Shown: piece by piece, positions 1 to 13,000 of the stretch
How the letters are laid out: the number at the start of each line of letters is the position of its first letter
Position numbering within the stretch: the stretch's first letter is position 1
DNA from: Axinella damicornis
Lineage: Eukaryota; Porifera; Demospongiae; Axinellida; Axinellidae
Reading direction: 5' to 3'
DNA: 64,000 nucleotides
Assembly (NCBI GenBank): GCA_963931865.1
Contig: OZ007515.1
Coordinates: 5,128,793 to 5,192,792, forward strand
Made by a program: the position numbers and the translations under genes
Notes under the pieces: model-generated
What the model saw: only the letters and a program-made list of their open reading frames with translations
Told to the model about the DNA's origin: nothing
The model's database searches: none

Positions 1-851
1 AATTGAAGACATTCATGAAGAAACAACATTAGCTCTGCAAGATTAGGAACCAGTATATACTTGAGCAAGTTCAGCTGCTTTGGGTGAAGATGTCTACATC
101 ATAGGACCAATCATGAGACAGTCATGTGATCATCACATGATGTACCATCCTCTCCCACTAGAAAGGTTTGCTCTGTGTGCTCCACTACACTCCTGGCCAC
201 AGAAAATGCACCGTGCAACATTATAGCCCTATACATGTACCTCTGTATCAAATTTGGGACTGTATTTTGACAAATCACATATACTGATTCAGCAGCTATG
301 AATGAGCTACTTCTTCAGGGACATCACACAAATACTTTCCCTTGCTTCATATTACAGGGGCTACACCAACATCCTGAGAGTAGAATTTCCGGGAGGAAAA
401 GTAGACACCCACAAGGTGTGCTGTGAGTGTATTGTGCCACCTATGGCACCACGGAAACAGCAGAGTAGTCATGACCACGTGTAGTACACGACGTTGTGAT
501 GTGACTGTATTTCAAGTGTTGGAGGAAGGTGAGGCGGTATCCGCAAACAGCACGAGCCTTTTCCGCCACAATGGGGTTTGTGACACTGCCAAGCAAAGTG
601 AAGTTTCCTGATGGTGATATTGCAGTGATCCAAGCAAGGAGTACACCAACCAGCCGGATTGAACAATTGACGGGGCACATTGCTCCACCTGGGGTGCACA
701 GAAACTTCCCGATTTCATCCACAATGTAGTAGCTAGGGCTCAGTCTGGAGTGCTCACAGTGGCAGGACAATATTGAGCACAACAAGCGAGTTCTGTCGGA
801 TGGAATGATCCTGCTGACCTGTATACACAGAGCCTATGAGCTGTGAAGCTC
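1..851. other. No supported gene
   Basis: Short open frames exist on both strands (for example plus 529-729), but none has a recognisable domain, a convincing splice pattern or a composition that stands out. The downstream end supplies the left 9-bp target duplication (843-851) of the element that follows. Confidence 0.5.
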
Positions 852-1255
852 TAGCCTCGTTCCCAGACCCACACGCGAAACGCGGAAGTGGGCCTGGTGA
901 CACTTGGCAAAATTCCTGTATGTGTGCTGAGCTCAGCAGTCTTAATTTTTGGGTAGGCGAATCACGTTCATCCATTGCCAATTACTGCATAGTAATTACA
1001 TTCTTTACCCCATGAAAAGTGTAGCCGTTCGATACAACTGCTGTTTTAGCCTTCAAGACTCACCTCTGGTCGCTCCTTGGCAAGGACTTTCTACTTAGCC
1101 ATCACCAACAGCTACCTTCCGCGTGATTTCGAATGCATCCAAGCCAGGAATGTAATCACTTACGCAGTTATGCTGACTGTGCACACATACAGGAATTTTG
1201 CAAGTGTCACCAGGCCCTCTTCCGCGTTCCGCGTGTGGGCCTGGGTACGAGGCTA
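852..1255. mobile_element. TIR element, TAGCCTCG family, 404 bp
   Basis: Long inverted ends: the left starts TAGCCTCGTTCCCAGACC and the right ends with its near reverse complement. Pairing extends about 85 bp inward, with a few mismatches and a small indel. The flanks are an exact 9-bp duplication, GTGAAGCTC at 843-851 and 1256-1264. No transposase is encoded, so it is non-autonomous. A 9-bp duplication favours the Mutator superfamily over hAT (8 bp) or Tc1/mariner (TA). Confidence 0.85.
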
Positions 1256-1264
1256 GTGAAGCTC

Positions 1265-2839
1265 CTGGTACAACAAGTGGTTAGTTAGTTCAGCAAGCTG
1301 TGAATCTGTTTACAGGTACTTAGGGATCAAAGGGTATACAGGTAGTTTACCCCCAAGCAGAAAAGGCATGTAGCTAGGTACTTAGTGGTCAACAGCAGGA
1401 ATTCAAAGAGAGGGTGGTTGTTTTGATCTGCCCCCACACATCACAACAAACGGTTATAGTTGCCAAGTTCAACTTCAACACAATTAGTCCAATCTCAATG
1501 CCAATCAAATTGGGGCTGCTATGACAGCAAATAAGACAATAGGCACCTGTACCATAATTCAGTCTAGCCGCTAGCCCCTCTCGGAGAGGGGCTAGCGGCT
1601 AGACTGATGTGGCCTCTCATTGGTCCTTTAAACATGAATCAGGTAGTTAATTTACGGTAAATGCAGGTCCATACTAGAATCGTTCCCAGGCCTACCCCGT
1701 TTTTTTGTTCTTTGGTTTGTGTTGACACTAATACATGGAAACAGATGAGCAGTGAAAGTGGGGAAGGCCTGGTATCATTCATCATGTGAATGACGTCTGG
1801 TGGATGTACATGTACATGTGTAGGGTAGCCTTGTTCCCAGGCACTCGATACATGGAGAAGAGTGCCTGGTACCCACTGTTAGTGCTCTTCTCCCCACACT
1901 GAGCACATGGGGGGTGGGGGGGTCAACCATATATAAGAACACTGGCCAAGCGGAGTTGTGTACACCATCTAGAGTCTGGACTAGCGGTGAGGCACTCAAA
2001 CTTAGCCGACAGGGGATCTGATGTGGAGTGGTTGAACCTACCCAAGTGGATGATGAACCGATCCAGGACTGCTGAACCAACTATGGGCTACTGTGCAAAC
2101 TGAAGAAGAAAAAACACTGGTAGATTCGGGACTCTTTTTGGCTCACTTTCCTCTCTTATGAGCAAGATTTCAATCCAACTGTAAGAGCTTACTGTACAAG
2201 AACAGTTCCTTCCTCTGAAGACTCACACTAGCTAGTAAGTCAACCCACCCAGGAAGTGCAGGGGTTTTCCCACACACTCACAGCTATGCCATAACACACC
2301 ATAAGAGGGATAAACAGTGACGTAATGTCTACCCTTCCTAGTTCAGAATGCTCTAGCGGGTAAGTTCAGTTACCGCTTCAGATATGCCACATCCCACATC
2401 CCCCAATGCTGGAGGTTTTCCTGCAGCAATCATCACTGAACTGCTTGAGTTACCAAGGCTGTCAATAAGTGCTGAGTATACATAACAAGCGACTGCGGAA
2501 TCAATAACGCTGTAATCTGAAGCTTCTCCTCCTCCACTTAGAAGTCCCCAAACTGCTGAAGCTCCAAAACGGGAACACTTTGTACGTCTGTATATATAAA
2601 CAATTTGCCAATTTTAATTTACATTCCAAGGAGGATAATTGTCTAAACTGTGCACTCCCTTTGAGTTTAGGCAGGAAGTTTCTGACACAGTGTGTGGAGG
2701 CATACAATAGCCTGTGTTTAGCTTGCAGTACACACCCTCCAGAATAGTATGCCTACTCAGTAGTCTGTCAAGTCACTCCTGGAAGTTGGGGGTGGGGTGT
2801 AGGGCAAGCTCTACAGCAGTTTTGAAGTCACTAGTCACG
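1265..2839. other. Non-coding stretch with hairpin and MITE remnants
   Basis: No exon could be supported. It holds the 49-bp palindrome at 1559-1607 and fragments related to the TAGCCTCG family around 1680-1800 and 1830-1880. Confidence 0.45.
1559..1607. repeat. 49-bp near-perfect palindrome
   Basis: Two 24-base arms around one central G; the left arm begins TCAGTCTAGCCGCTAGCC. Related arm sequence (GAGAGGGGCTAGCGGCTAGACT) recurs alone near 33795-33816 and more weakly near 57033 and 59140, so this is a second dispersed hairpin family distinct from TAGCCTCG. Confidence 0.8.
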
Positions 2840-3170
2840 CGGACCGACCCCTTCAATGGCCACAGAAACTACTTATGGGCCTACCGCTTCAATGGTTACC
2901 AGTATACAGTGATGGGTTTGGTAAACGAAGATGCCGAGAGTGATGCCTTTCGTGTCAGTATGACTAACAGCTCCTTGTGGACCTACGCTCCAAGCCTGAC
3001 AGTTACAGTTGTGCAAATGTACATGTGTACTTTATGTATGGCCTGGGATTGTGGTCAGTCATATTACGATGACAGTCATGTGCATGCGCATATACTACAT
3101 ATTCTGCATAGATGTGCGTACTTGTTCAGGCTCGCCCCACAATGCGTGAATAAGCACCAGTTCAGGGTTC
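2840..3170 (+). repeat. Unclassified dispersed repeat, copy 1
   Basis: Shares blocks with 17300-17720 and 46500-46640, for example ACTTG(T/C)TCAGGCTC(G/A)CCCC and a CAGTCATG-GTGCATGC block. A 181-codon open frame crosses it (2714-3259, GTG start) but is not open in the other copies, so coding is doubtful. Confidence 0.45.
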
Positions 3171-3774
3171 ACCCATCTGCTAGATCTTCTCTATGCCCAG
3201 CCCCCAACGGCCATGGCTCTTTGAAAAGGTCTAGCTTGATAGACTACTCTACCTACTGAGCATTACTACTAAATGTACCTATATACAGAGCATACTTCTA
3301 AACAGTACCCACCCCCACGGGCTCAATCCTACTCCCTACAGGTAAGTGTAGACCACCTTTCCACACATAAAATCTGAAGTGGGTCCGGACATAGGGCCGT
3401 TACTAAGGACTTGACTACAGAATGGCTCTTCTACGTTAATTGATCAAGCCCGGTGGTCATAATTTCCGGGAAAGGGGCTAATACACTTCTTTTCCCTCAT
3501 TGAGGTAATTATAGTCTATCCGTACCAGCTATATGTACTGGTAATTCCTTCTGTAGTATGACATAAACAGCACAGTTGTACAGGTAATGGACCGTTGAAC
3601 GTGACATGGATAACCATCATCAGGTAATCCACTCGAATGACGTCCGCTGAAGGCCACTAAGATTGCAAACTGTTCTGCACTACGACCATACTGTCGACTG
3701 TATTTCTGAGCAGCTATGACTGTTGACTGCACTTCTGACAGTCGACCATGGACTGACTGTGATATTGTCAGAAG

Positions 3775-3794
3775 CCCCCCCCCCCCCCCCCCCC
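3775..3794. repeat. Poly-C run, 20 bp
   Basis: Uninterrupted C on the plus strand, so G on the sense strand of the junctophilin-like gene, just inside the presumed intron after its exon. Confidence 0.9.
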
Positions 3795-3846
3795 AAATTT
3801 GAGATATGCACAACTGTGATCATGGCCTGAAAGGTAAACAACCAAC

Positions 3847-4228
3847 CTCCATCAATGTAGGTCTCCACCCCCTCCCCGTCCTGCACACCACTGCTCCAGG
3901 TACCGCGGTACACCGCACCATTAGACAACTGCAGCACACCATAGGGACCCCTCAAATCACGTGTGAATTCTCCTGCATATTCCGTCCCGTCTGGCTTGCT
4001 CTCCTTCCCTGGGCCGTCCCGCAGTCCTTTTTTCCACTTGCCCGTATATTTCTGCGCAGTGGGCCACGTAAATACGCCGCTGACTTGGTCTCCGCGTTCC
4101 CAGAGACCCTCGAAGGTGCCCATTCCTTGTGGGCCCGTGCACACCCCGTGGCCGTGGGCCTGGTCGTCTTCCCACTCCCCAGAGAACTTTCCGCCATCTT
4201 CGTACACGTATATGATCCCTCTGGACAT
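3847..4228 (-). CDS. Junctophilin-like MORN-repeat protein, 5' exon only
   Basis: From ATG at 4228 the minus strand reads about 127 codons to a donor (GGAG|GTTGGT) at 3847/3846. At least five MORN-type repeats (GxYxGxWxxGxxHGxG pattern) follow one another. Spacing and flavour match the N-terminal MORN block of junctophilins: AHGHGVCTGP near residue 20, TWP near residue 50, LRGPYGVLQ, and GTWSSGVQDGEGVETY at the end. Junctophilins tether plasma membrane to endoplasmic reticulum through these repeats. The family's second MORN block, long helix and C-terminal membrane anchor were not found at lower coordinates, so downstream exons are missing from the call or the gene is truncated. A generic MORN protein is the alternative. 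Confidence 0.7.
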
Positions 4229-7001
4229 GGCCAACTTAGCACAAACTCTAGAAAACAGCTAGAACTCGCGGCTGACAACCTCAATAGTCATGATAGTACA
4301 AATTATGCACAATGCATGGAGACGCATGCATGCATGGGGTGTGGTAAGTTAGTGGTAATTAGTTCGGATTAATAATTGGGTGTGGCCAAAGCTTTCATTT
4401 CCTGTCGACAGAATGCAACCTAACCTAGCACCTCCGGATCCGTTCCCAGGCCTACCTGTTCTTCGGTTTGCTAATACACGGATGGGGAATTAAGGGTCAA
4501 CGCAAACCGAAGAACATAAAAAACGGGGTATAGGGCTGGGAACGAGGCTAATGCAACCTGCCTCAAGATCTGGGCCACACCTATGCATCTGACTGCCCGC
4601 CACACCTCAATGACATGCATCTGTTGCTTATTGTGGACACCATTTTCTACATAAGGAGGTATACGCCTTCGTTAGTTTGAGACTGGGGCTCAGTGAACTG
4701 CTCATTGCATGCATTGGTACGGTATATGTGCACGGTTACCACATGACAAAATATATCTCCTTAGGCCAGTCCCAGGTTCACCTTACAGTGCCCTGGTGCA
4801 TTCAGATATATATCCACTGGTAATTTGGAATTGGGTTTATGGAGTCTGGATCTAGCTAGTCTCGTTCCCAGACAATTTTTCTTTGCAAAAACCAAGCGAT
4901 CAAAACTGGAGGTGTTGATCTAGAAGGCCTGGGAACGAGGCTAGTCTGGATCCTGGTAACCCAAATCAGTATACACACATGCAACCATGCATACAAATGC
5001 ATAGCTACGTACGTACCTGTGCATTTGTTACTAAAATCACAGCGGCCTCATGGATGTTGATCTAGCAATGACCATTGCGTAGGTATTTACTGTATAAACA
5101 ACACACGGAAATATCCGTATATGACATTCAGTAGTAATTGCCCATGACTTTTAGTAGATGTGCCAAGACACTATATAGTAAACATCCCAGGTTTGAAATA
5201 TGTATTTGAGACACTAGCTGTCGCTGTGTATTTCACCATACTATTGTACATGTGTAGTGAGTTTTCCCAAGACTCACAATTGTTGGAACACAACAGTTGA
5301 AATTTGACCAGCAAGAAATAGCTGTGTTTTGTTTTTCAAACCAGCCATTGCCTGGTACAAAGTGTACTTAGTGCAGTGTGGACTACCCAAGTGCAACATG
5401 TAGTATTGTATATTGAAATAATAAGCCTGTCCCATTTGGTTGTAAAAACAGTGGAGATTTGATCATTGCAATTGGCAGTTTTTTCTCCGTGACTTCCGTT
5501 CTGCCGATAGCTTCTCCACTGTAGATGATTTCTTCTCAGTAGGTGATTCCTTCTCTACGGGTGGCTTCTTAAACTCTGCACAGGAAAATTTGGACGGGAT
5601 AATTAGTTTCTGCCTTTATGAATGCTGACTGGATAAGTGTAATGCAATTGGCTCTCTGGTGGATGAGGTGAGGTTGGTACCAAATGCTCAGCAGCTCTGG
5701 TGGATGGTAGCAATAAACTTTGAACTGTTTATCTAAAGTTTAATCCTTACCAGCCTGGAACATCGAAGCACACAGCCAGATTGTTCAAAAATTGCATTTG
5801 TTGAATTTCCTGTTTTGCTAAATTTCATGCATATAGAATTTCCTGTTTTGTTGAATTTCTTGTTTTCGCTGTCAGCCTCTACACCCACACACGTACTAGT
5901 GCATGGTGCTAGTGACATCATGAAACTCGACAAGTGCATTGCATGCATTGCCTGCGCCTTGTTCCCAGGCTCTGGACAAACAGGAAATTCAAACAGTTTA
6001 GTTACAGTGTCTTAGAATTTCTAGTGTAATAATGGCTAGTTTTGTGTACACTTATTCTAGTCTTGTGCCCAGCCCTTCACACGTGCGCCCCCGCGGAGAA
6101 GGTCTGGTGTTTTGAGTGCGATTTCTTGTCACTAACACCTTTCCCATCTGGAATTTGAGATGGCCAATGAAATCGAAGAGCTCGCGTGTAATTTGCTACT
6201 AATTATTGTGGGTTACGTCACCGATCGATCGAGGAGTCAAAAACAGCTGTTTAAACAGCTCGTAACGAGCCCGCTGTTGGTTGATGACACCCCTTCGTAG
6301 TTTCTAAGAACCTTTCAGTCATCTCCAACTTCGAAGAGCAACGGTTTACGGCAATACCGGAATAATGAAGAAGTCCACCGCCCTTCTGTTAGCAGCCGAT
6401 GTTTCAGGGGCTAGGGGACGTTGCTGACTACTTGAAGGTAGGGCTACATGACAAATAGTACAGAAAGGAGCATTTATCTTCTGATAATTGCATTCTTAGC
6501 GCAATCAGCGCTTCAATTACACCTACGCTGGACACGCCTCTGTGACATGAAATGTAACTCAAACCACCAGACGTTCTCCGCCGGTGGGCGTCTGGGCATG
6601 AGACTACACTTATTCCTGGAATCCAAGAGAATAGCTGTCTTCTATAGATGACCACCGTTTTGGTACTCTATTTTCAAATTTTACACTTGAGGATATCACC
6701 AACAGTTCCTGTTAATGCTGACATGCATGCATATGAAATGCTAACTAGCAATTAGACAGTACTTGGCAAGAAATTACTTTTTGAGGCCCTGGGAGTATAA
6801 AGATCAGCTGTTTTGATATCTTGCTTAGCAGTATATTAACCACATTGTATAGTGTATACCTTTGTCGCGCAGAATTAGCAAGATTGAGTCAAATTTTGGC
6901 CTCTCCTGCAATAACAATACAAAAAAGCATTTACATCAAATGCTTCTTCTCTGTCATAGTACAGCAGGAACATGTTAGTACCAGTACACACACTTACCTA
7001 C
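4229..7001. other. Intergenic or undetected exons; MITE remnants
   Basis: No supported gene. A degenerate TIR element lies at about 4435-4552, with arms carrying GTTCCCAGGCCTAC and the inverse. A tandem-like stretch at 5490-5575 has TTCTC/GATG-rich units resembling the array at 33000-33135. Confidence 0.4.
4853..4943. mobile_element. TIR element, TAGTCTCG variant, 91 bp
   Basis: Ends carry GTCTCGTTCCCAGAC and the inverse CCTGGGAACGAGGCTA. An exact 9-bp duplication GTCTGGATC flanks it (4844-4852 and 4944-4952). The left end has four extra bases (TAGC) before the usual terminus. Confidence 0.75.
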
Positions 7002-10000
7002 CTTTGGTTTATCGTTCCAGCACTGTTGTATCAGCTGTTGCAGATAGTCATCACAATCAGGAAGTGGGGGTCGCTGTGGTCCATTGTAGACAAACGATAG
7101 AAATGATGACAAGAACGTTACTGGCAAGGTGAAAGTGCTTACACCAACCTTTCCGTCCATTACGACGACTGGTATCGTGAATGGTGCTTCATCAGAGAAT
7201 GGAACTTTATGTGTGATGATTTCCCATAGGAGTATTGAATAAGAGTATACATCACACTCCTTGGAGACTTCTTCTCGTCGGAACATCTGTAATAAGAACA
7301 CCTCTGGCACATCAAAATGTGGTAATATGTAACAGTGCAGTACATAACCATCCGGTCCAACTACCCGGTCCAACTGGCCCACAAGGACCACCCGGTCCAA
7401 CTGGCCCACAAGGACCACCCAGTCCAACTGGCCCACAAGGACCACCCGGTCCAACTGGCCCACAATGACCACCCGGTCCAACTGGCCCACAAGGACCACC
7501 TGGTCCAACTGGCCCACAAGGACCACCCGGTCCAACTGGCCCACAATGACCACCCGGTCCAACTGGCCCACAAGGACCACCTGGTCCAACTGGCCCAAAA
7601 GGCCCACCTGGTCCACCTGATTTGACTGATGCACCCATAACTGATCCAACTATTCCACCAGCAGTTGCCTGAAGTACTAATTGGTCGAAGTTGCGCAAAA
7701 TTTAGCCTCGTACCCAGGTTCCACGCGTGGGCCTGGGACGACACTAGCACAATAATGTCTTTCAGCCAATTCCCGTCTGATCCACTCCAGTCTAGTCACA
7801 GGATTTTCTCCATGGCCCATGAGATATGCATGCTTTTATAATTATGTGACAACTCAGTGTAGACAGACCTCTGGAGACATCCTGGCATATGTTCCAACTG
7901 CTGTTGTCTGGTGTGTAGTGTGCTGCAAAATCCGTGCTGATCCCAGATCACAAATCTGGAGCAATTGATCATGACAGACATAGCTCGATATTAATCATAC
8001 AGTATAAGGTGATTGATTAAGTATATAACTGTGAAAGATAATCAAAACTTCTTATTGCTAGCTTCAAATACCGCATTCCTAGAAAGAGGGTATATGTATT
8101 TGTGCTTAGGTCGGTTAGATCTAAACTACATACAATAGCCACATCACCGCTATAGCGATTGAGGTCTATCAGTGTTGAAACATTGATCACTATTGAGTAG
8201 ATGGAGAATCTATGTACAATGTATGCATAATTCATGCAAGACAGTACAAGTATAAATACACACACACAATAATTATAATGTACACTGGGTGAGTTCCTGA
8301 GAAAATGCTTTGACAACAAGGATACACTGATAGCTACCAATCACAACAATACCATTATTATACCTTTGCAATCAAGTCAGAAGAAAGCACAACTGCAAAA
8401 CAGAAGAAAAACTAGAGTGAATACTTAACCCACATGTTGTTTGTTGAGCCTTGTATGTTGTTGAGCCTTGTATGTTGTTGACTACGGTGTCTATTTATGT
8501 ATGGACAAAAGTCAATCTTTTGCAAAACGCATGACTTTGCTACTTCCATGTGACGTAAGTCACATGATTATTGGACCATGCACGTGCCACCACAGCATGC
8601 AGTAACTGCATAACGACAGCATAGTGGGAGATGAGTGCGAGCCTGACCAAAGAAGCCATTAAGCCATCAAAATGCTCTCTTCGTGGTGGCACTAGTGGAT
8701 AGAGCAGTGGCAGTAGCATGGGCGTAGCTAGCAATGAGGCAAGGGAGGCAGTTGCCTCCTCGCTTTTCTGGATAATGACGCGCGTTCCGGAGTCTCGCAC
8801 ACTCCTCATATGTGTGCGTTCGATCTGATGACAAAGACAGGAGCTAGGCTGACCATGAGCCGGTGTATACTCTTAACGCTGCAGGGGCCGGCGGCGGCAC
8901 GTATTTACAATTGGGGGGGGGGGGGGGGGGGGGCAAGATATATTACACGCTGCCGGAGGCAGTGCATAGAGGCGTGTAGTGGTGATCAGCACACGTCCGT
9001 GCGAAGCGCAGAATTTTTTTTTCGCCTTCATTTTTCAGCTATCGGGATGGGCTCTCGTGGCACCATCGTGCTTTTGTACTGCATTTCCCAATACATTTCA
9101 CATGGCACGCGCACGAGTATCCCGTAAAATTAAAAATATTCGCCGCGCGCTTTGCGCGCACTGAGAATTCCATGCCTCCTCGGTCTCCAAATCCTAGCTA
9201 CACCCCTGAGTAGTTGATGGCACCGAGTTGTGGTATAACCTCTGTGTATAGAATGCATGGTTAGTGACAAGACTATGAAATTATGGCCGCGAAATAATTT
9301 ATGGTTACGCTATTATAGATTCGTTGTTGTAATGTTACTACATACTGCAGGTTCCTCAACATTTCCAATGCAAGCAGTCAAGCTGCAACTACACTGCGTA
9401 GTGTACAAGAGCAACTACAAGGAGCACACAAAAGGGACCATCAGACTTATGACAGAAGGAAGGAAGCCAGGCAGGATACTGACAGCACAAGGCCTGTGCT
9501 GAAGCACTGTCGTCAACTGCTGATGTTGTAGACAGACATGTTCAACAAGCAAACCGTGACAAAGAAGCAAACGAATCGAGAATACCTGCTGAAAGTCTTG
9601 TCTACTGTGTATTTTATGGCACGGCAGGGTCTAGCACTTCGTGGTGATGGTGAATTTGACTCAAACATGCATCATGCAGTTGCTCCTTCTGGGTGGTGAG
9701 GATTCCCAATCGATGATGGAGAGAAAGTAGCTGAAGTAAAGCTCACATGACGTGCAGAATGAATTCCTGTCCATCATGGTGGGTTACTGCCAGCTTGCAG
9801 TCAACAGTGTTCTACGCTGTGATGGTGGATGAGACAACCGACAAGGCAAACAACGAACAAGTTGTACTTGTATTTTGGTGGGTAGATAATGCTCTTGTTG
9901 CACATGAGGAGTTTGTTGGGCTCTACCTTACAGACTCTATCACATCTGAAGCATTGGTGGCTGTGATCAAGGACACACTGCTAAGAAAGAACTTGACCAC

Positions 10001-13000
10001 TGTCGTGGCCAATGCTATGATGGTGCAAAGAAGGGAGTTGCAAAGAAGCTACGTAATGGAGAGCCTTGTGCTATCTTTACTCACTGCTAACAATCTGATT
10101 CTCTCAGTGTCTTTCTTGGTTGTGACGACACTCGGTGGGCTTGGTGACTGGTGCAATGATATATACCTTGCCTCTGTAGTAGCCTGAGTATGGCCATGTA
10201 CTTAACCTTGCTGTGCAAAGTTATGAGAACCACCTTTGAAGTTGTTGCAGAAGTGTCCAAGCTAATCAAGAAGTCACCCAAAAGAGATGCTGCCTTTGAG
10301 CAACTCACTCCTGAAACACCAGGGTTTTGTGTCCTGTGCCCAACACGCTGGACTGTGCGAGTTGCATCTCTGCAAAGTGTCATTAATAACTATGAGGTTC
10401 TTCTCCAGGTGTGGCAAGAAGCATTGGATGGCTCACTGGATGGTGAAATGCATGCACATAACATTGGTGTGGAAACACAGATGATGAAGTTCAACTTTTT
10501 ATTTGGTGTCTGCCTTGGATCACTTACGTATTCTTCGTCACCCTGACAACTTGAGCAAGATGTACCCTTCAGCACAAGACCTTGTCTGCAGCTGAAGGTC
10601 AGTGTATTGCCAAGCTCACAGTAAGTGTTTTACAGAAAATGCGTACTGATGAGCGGTTTGCTTTCTTTTTATCAACGGCTATTGCTTGTGATGCCTGCTA
10701 CCAATGCTTCATATGAACACTACAGCTCCTTCTCTGCTCTAAGGAGGATCAGACGTACCTACGTACAACAATGACCCAACAACGCCTCAACAACCTCATG
10801 CTGCTGCATGTCAACAAGTAGAAAACAGATGAAATTGGCTTCAGGTTGGCAGAGAGTTTGTTACAGACAGAGAGGGCAGATTGCAGACATTAAATTTTGA
10901 TGACTGCAAGTGATCATGATTCAGTTTTTTTGGGTTGATGTTGCTGTAGCCAGCTGTCACACTAATATCCCTCTACCAGACCTCACCTGAATACAATATC
11001 ACGTGCACGTGTCATCATGCATAATCTATAGCCCGCGTGCTCGATAGTATATGCAGACTCAGTAATGGCACCTGTTTCTTGTCCTAGTTCCGGGCTGACC
11101 ACTGAACTAACATGAAATGCTACGAGAGCGCTTCCTGATCACTAAAAGAAACACACAGACTGATCGGCACTTCACGCCTCTGCAGAGACGCGAACCACCT
11201 CCGGACACAGCCTTCGGCGGTGTGCTCCGATCATGGGCCATAGCACCGCTGCCCCACTTCAAAAGAGCTGGCACTGACCCTGAAATTGCCTGTGAATACT
11301 GAACATTGAGCAAAGAAAGTCAGTAGTTTTACCAAATGTGTTCTGCAAAAGATCAATTCTTGTCCATTATTAGACACTATAAACATATATGACCATAATA
11401 CAGTTGACGTGTCAATATCAGAGAGGTCACATGCAATTTTGAAACAGGTGGAACCAACAAACTCTCCCTTTGACATGGCATTTCAGGTTACGGGATCCCC
11501 GACTGGCCGTGCGGCCGCGATAATGCATCGACTGTAAAGTGATTTATCAACCTTTATCCAAGAATAATTTTTTCATAACACGTGCATGCGCGATCGATCT
11601 GCTATATCGACAGCTGCAAAATCAGACACAACAACAACCCATGCAAGAAAGAACACAAATTGAGGTGAGTAGTTGCTTTATGCAGTCTAGAACCACACAA
11701 CGCACTATAAGGTTTCATTCTGCTGTTTCCAGTTGTCTCGTTTTCCAACCACTGAGATGGTTCGCGTATCCCTCCTCTGTGCAGATTTGGAACAGCCAGC
11801 TCTGGAAGTATGGCGTTGAAATAAAATGCCTGCAACTTTAGCAGTATCTACTATACCCAAAAGGTCAGCCGCTCCAGGGTCATTTACGAGATCAACTGGG
11901 CTCGCTGCAAGCCGGCCAGTTGTGGGATGGATGGATAACTACGTAGCCCGCTTGGTTGAGTTGTGATCTTATCTGAATGGGTGCACTTCAGGTGAAGGTA
12001 TGCGTCGCGTGCTGCAGGTTCGTGAAGTTTTCCACATGTGGTAGCTGCATTGCCTCGCCTGAAAGGAATTGTAGAGTAGTGTCTTCACTAAATTAGCAAC
12101 TTTAGTTGTACTTTTGCACTTGGCTATTAGTCCCGTTACTGATGATGTTATACGCTTTCTCCGCTCTGCTAGCCAGTCATATTAGATGAAATATCCTCTG
12201 CTGTACTCTGTCCCCTGGTAACAGTTTCTAATTTCCCTTTTGAGACTGTAACTTCTATATGGTACATCATTTCCTGGAGGTATAGGGTTGTGGGATAACT
12301 GAAGCAGCTTCCCTCTCTCCAGGACCATTGTCATGGCGAGCATAGTCACTTCTTGCTTGTGAGGAGTTATCATTTGTCTTCTTGTACTTGGTAGCTTTTC
12401 GGCTTGATTTAGCCTTGTCGGTAGCTCTACGTTTTCTGTCTGCCTCCACTTGTTTGCCTTTAGCCTTAGAAAATATGGTTAGCTGCCTTCCCCGTCACCT
12501 TTTCCCATACTTGTGGTCCCCATTCAGGTCCAAGGTTCTGTCGTAAGGCAGTTCCTGCACACCGTCCTTCCCATGCCCCACTCTGACTCCGGTTGATCTG
12601 TTTTCCTCCTTCGAATTAGCTGCGAATGTGCATCCACCACTCGGCCAGGTTAGTTGTAAAGTTACCTGTAACAAACAAAGAGGGGACTTATCAAGATGTA
12701 GCCTTGTTCCCAGTCCCAAGCCCAGCTTTTCGTCGCTTGCAGTACAATAAAGCGGGGAGGGCCTGGTACATTTCCTCATGTGAGTGACGTCAAGGGTAGA
12801 AAGATGGTAGAAAGACCTAAATGAACGTGGGTGTATGTGGGTCCCAGAACAGCAAGAATAGCGAAGGTACCAGGTAACATATCACACGCATCTAGCTAGC
12901 AGAGGACGACTGTCATACTCACCGAGCATTGAACATGTAGATGGTTGAATAACATGCAAAACATAGCGTCCTCGTTCTGAAAATTTTGCCACTTGTCGAT

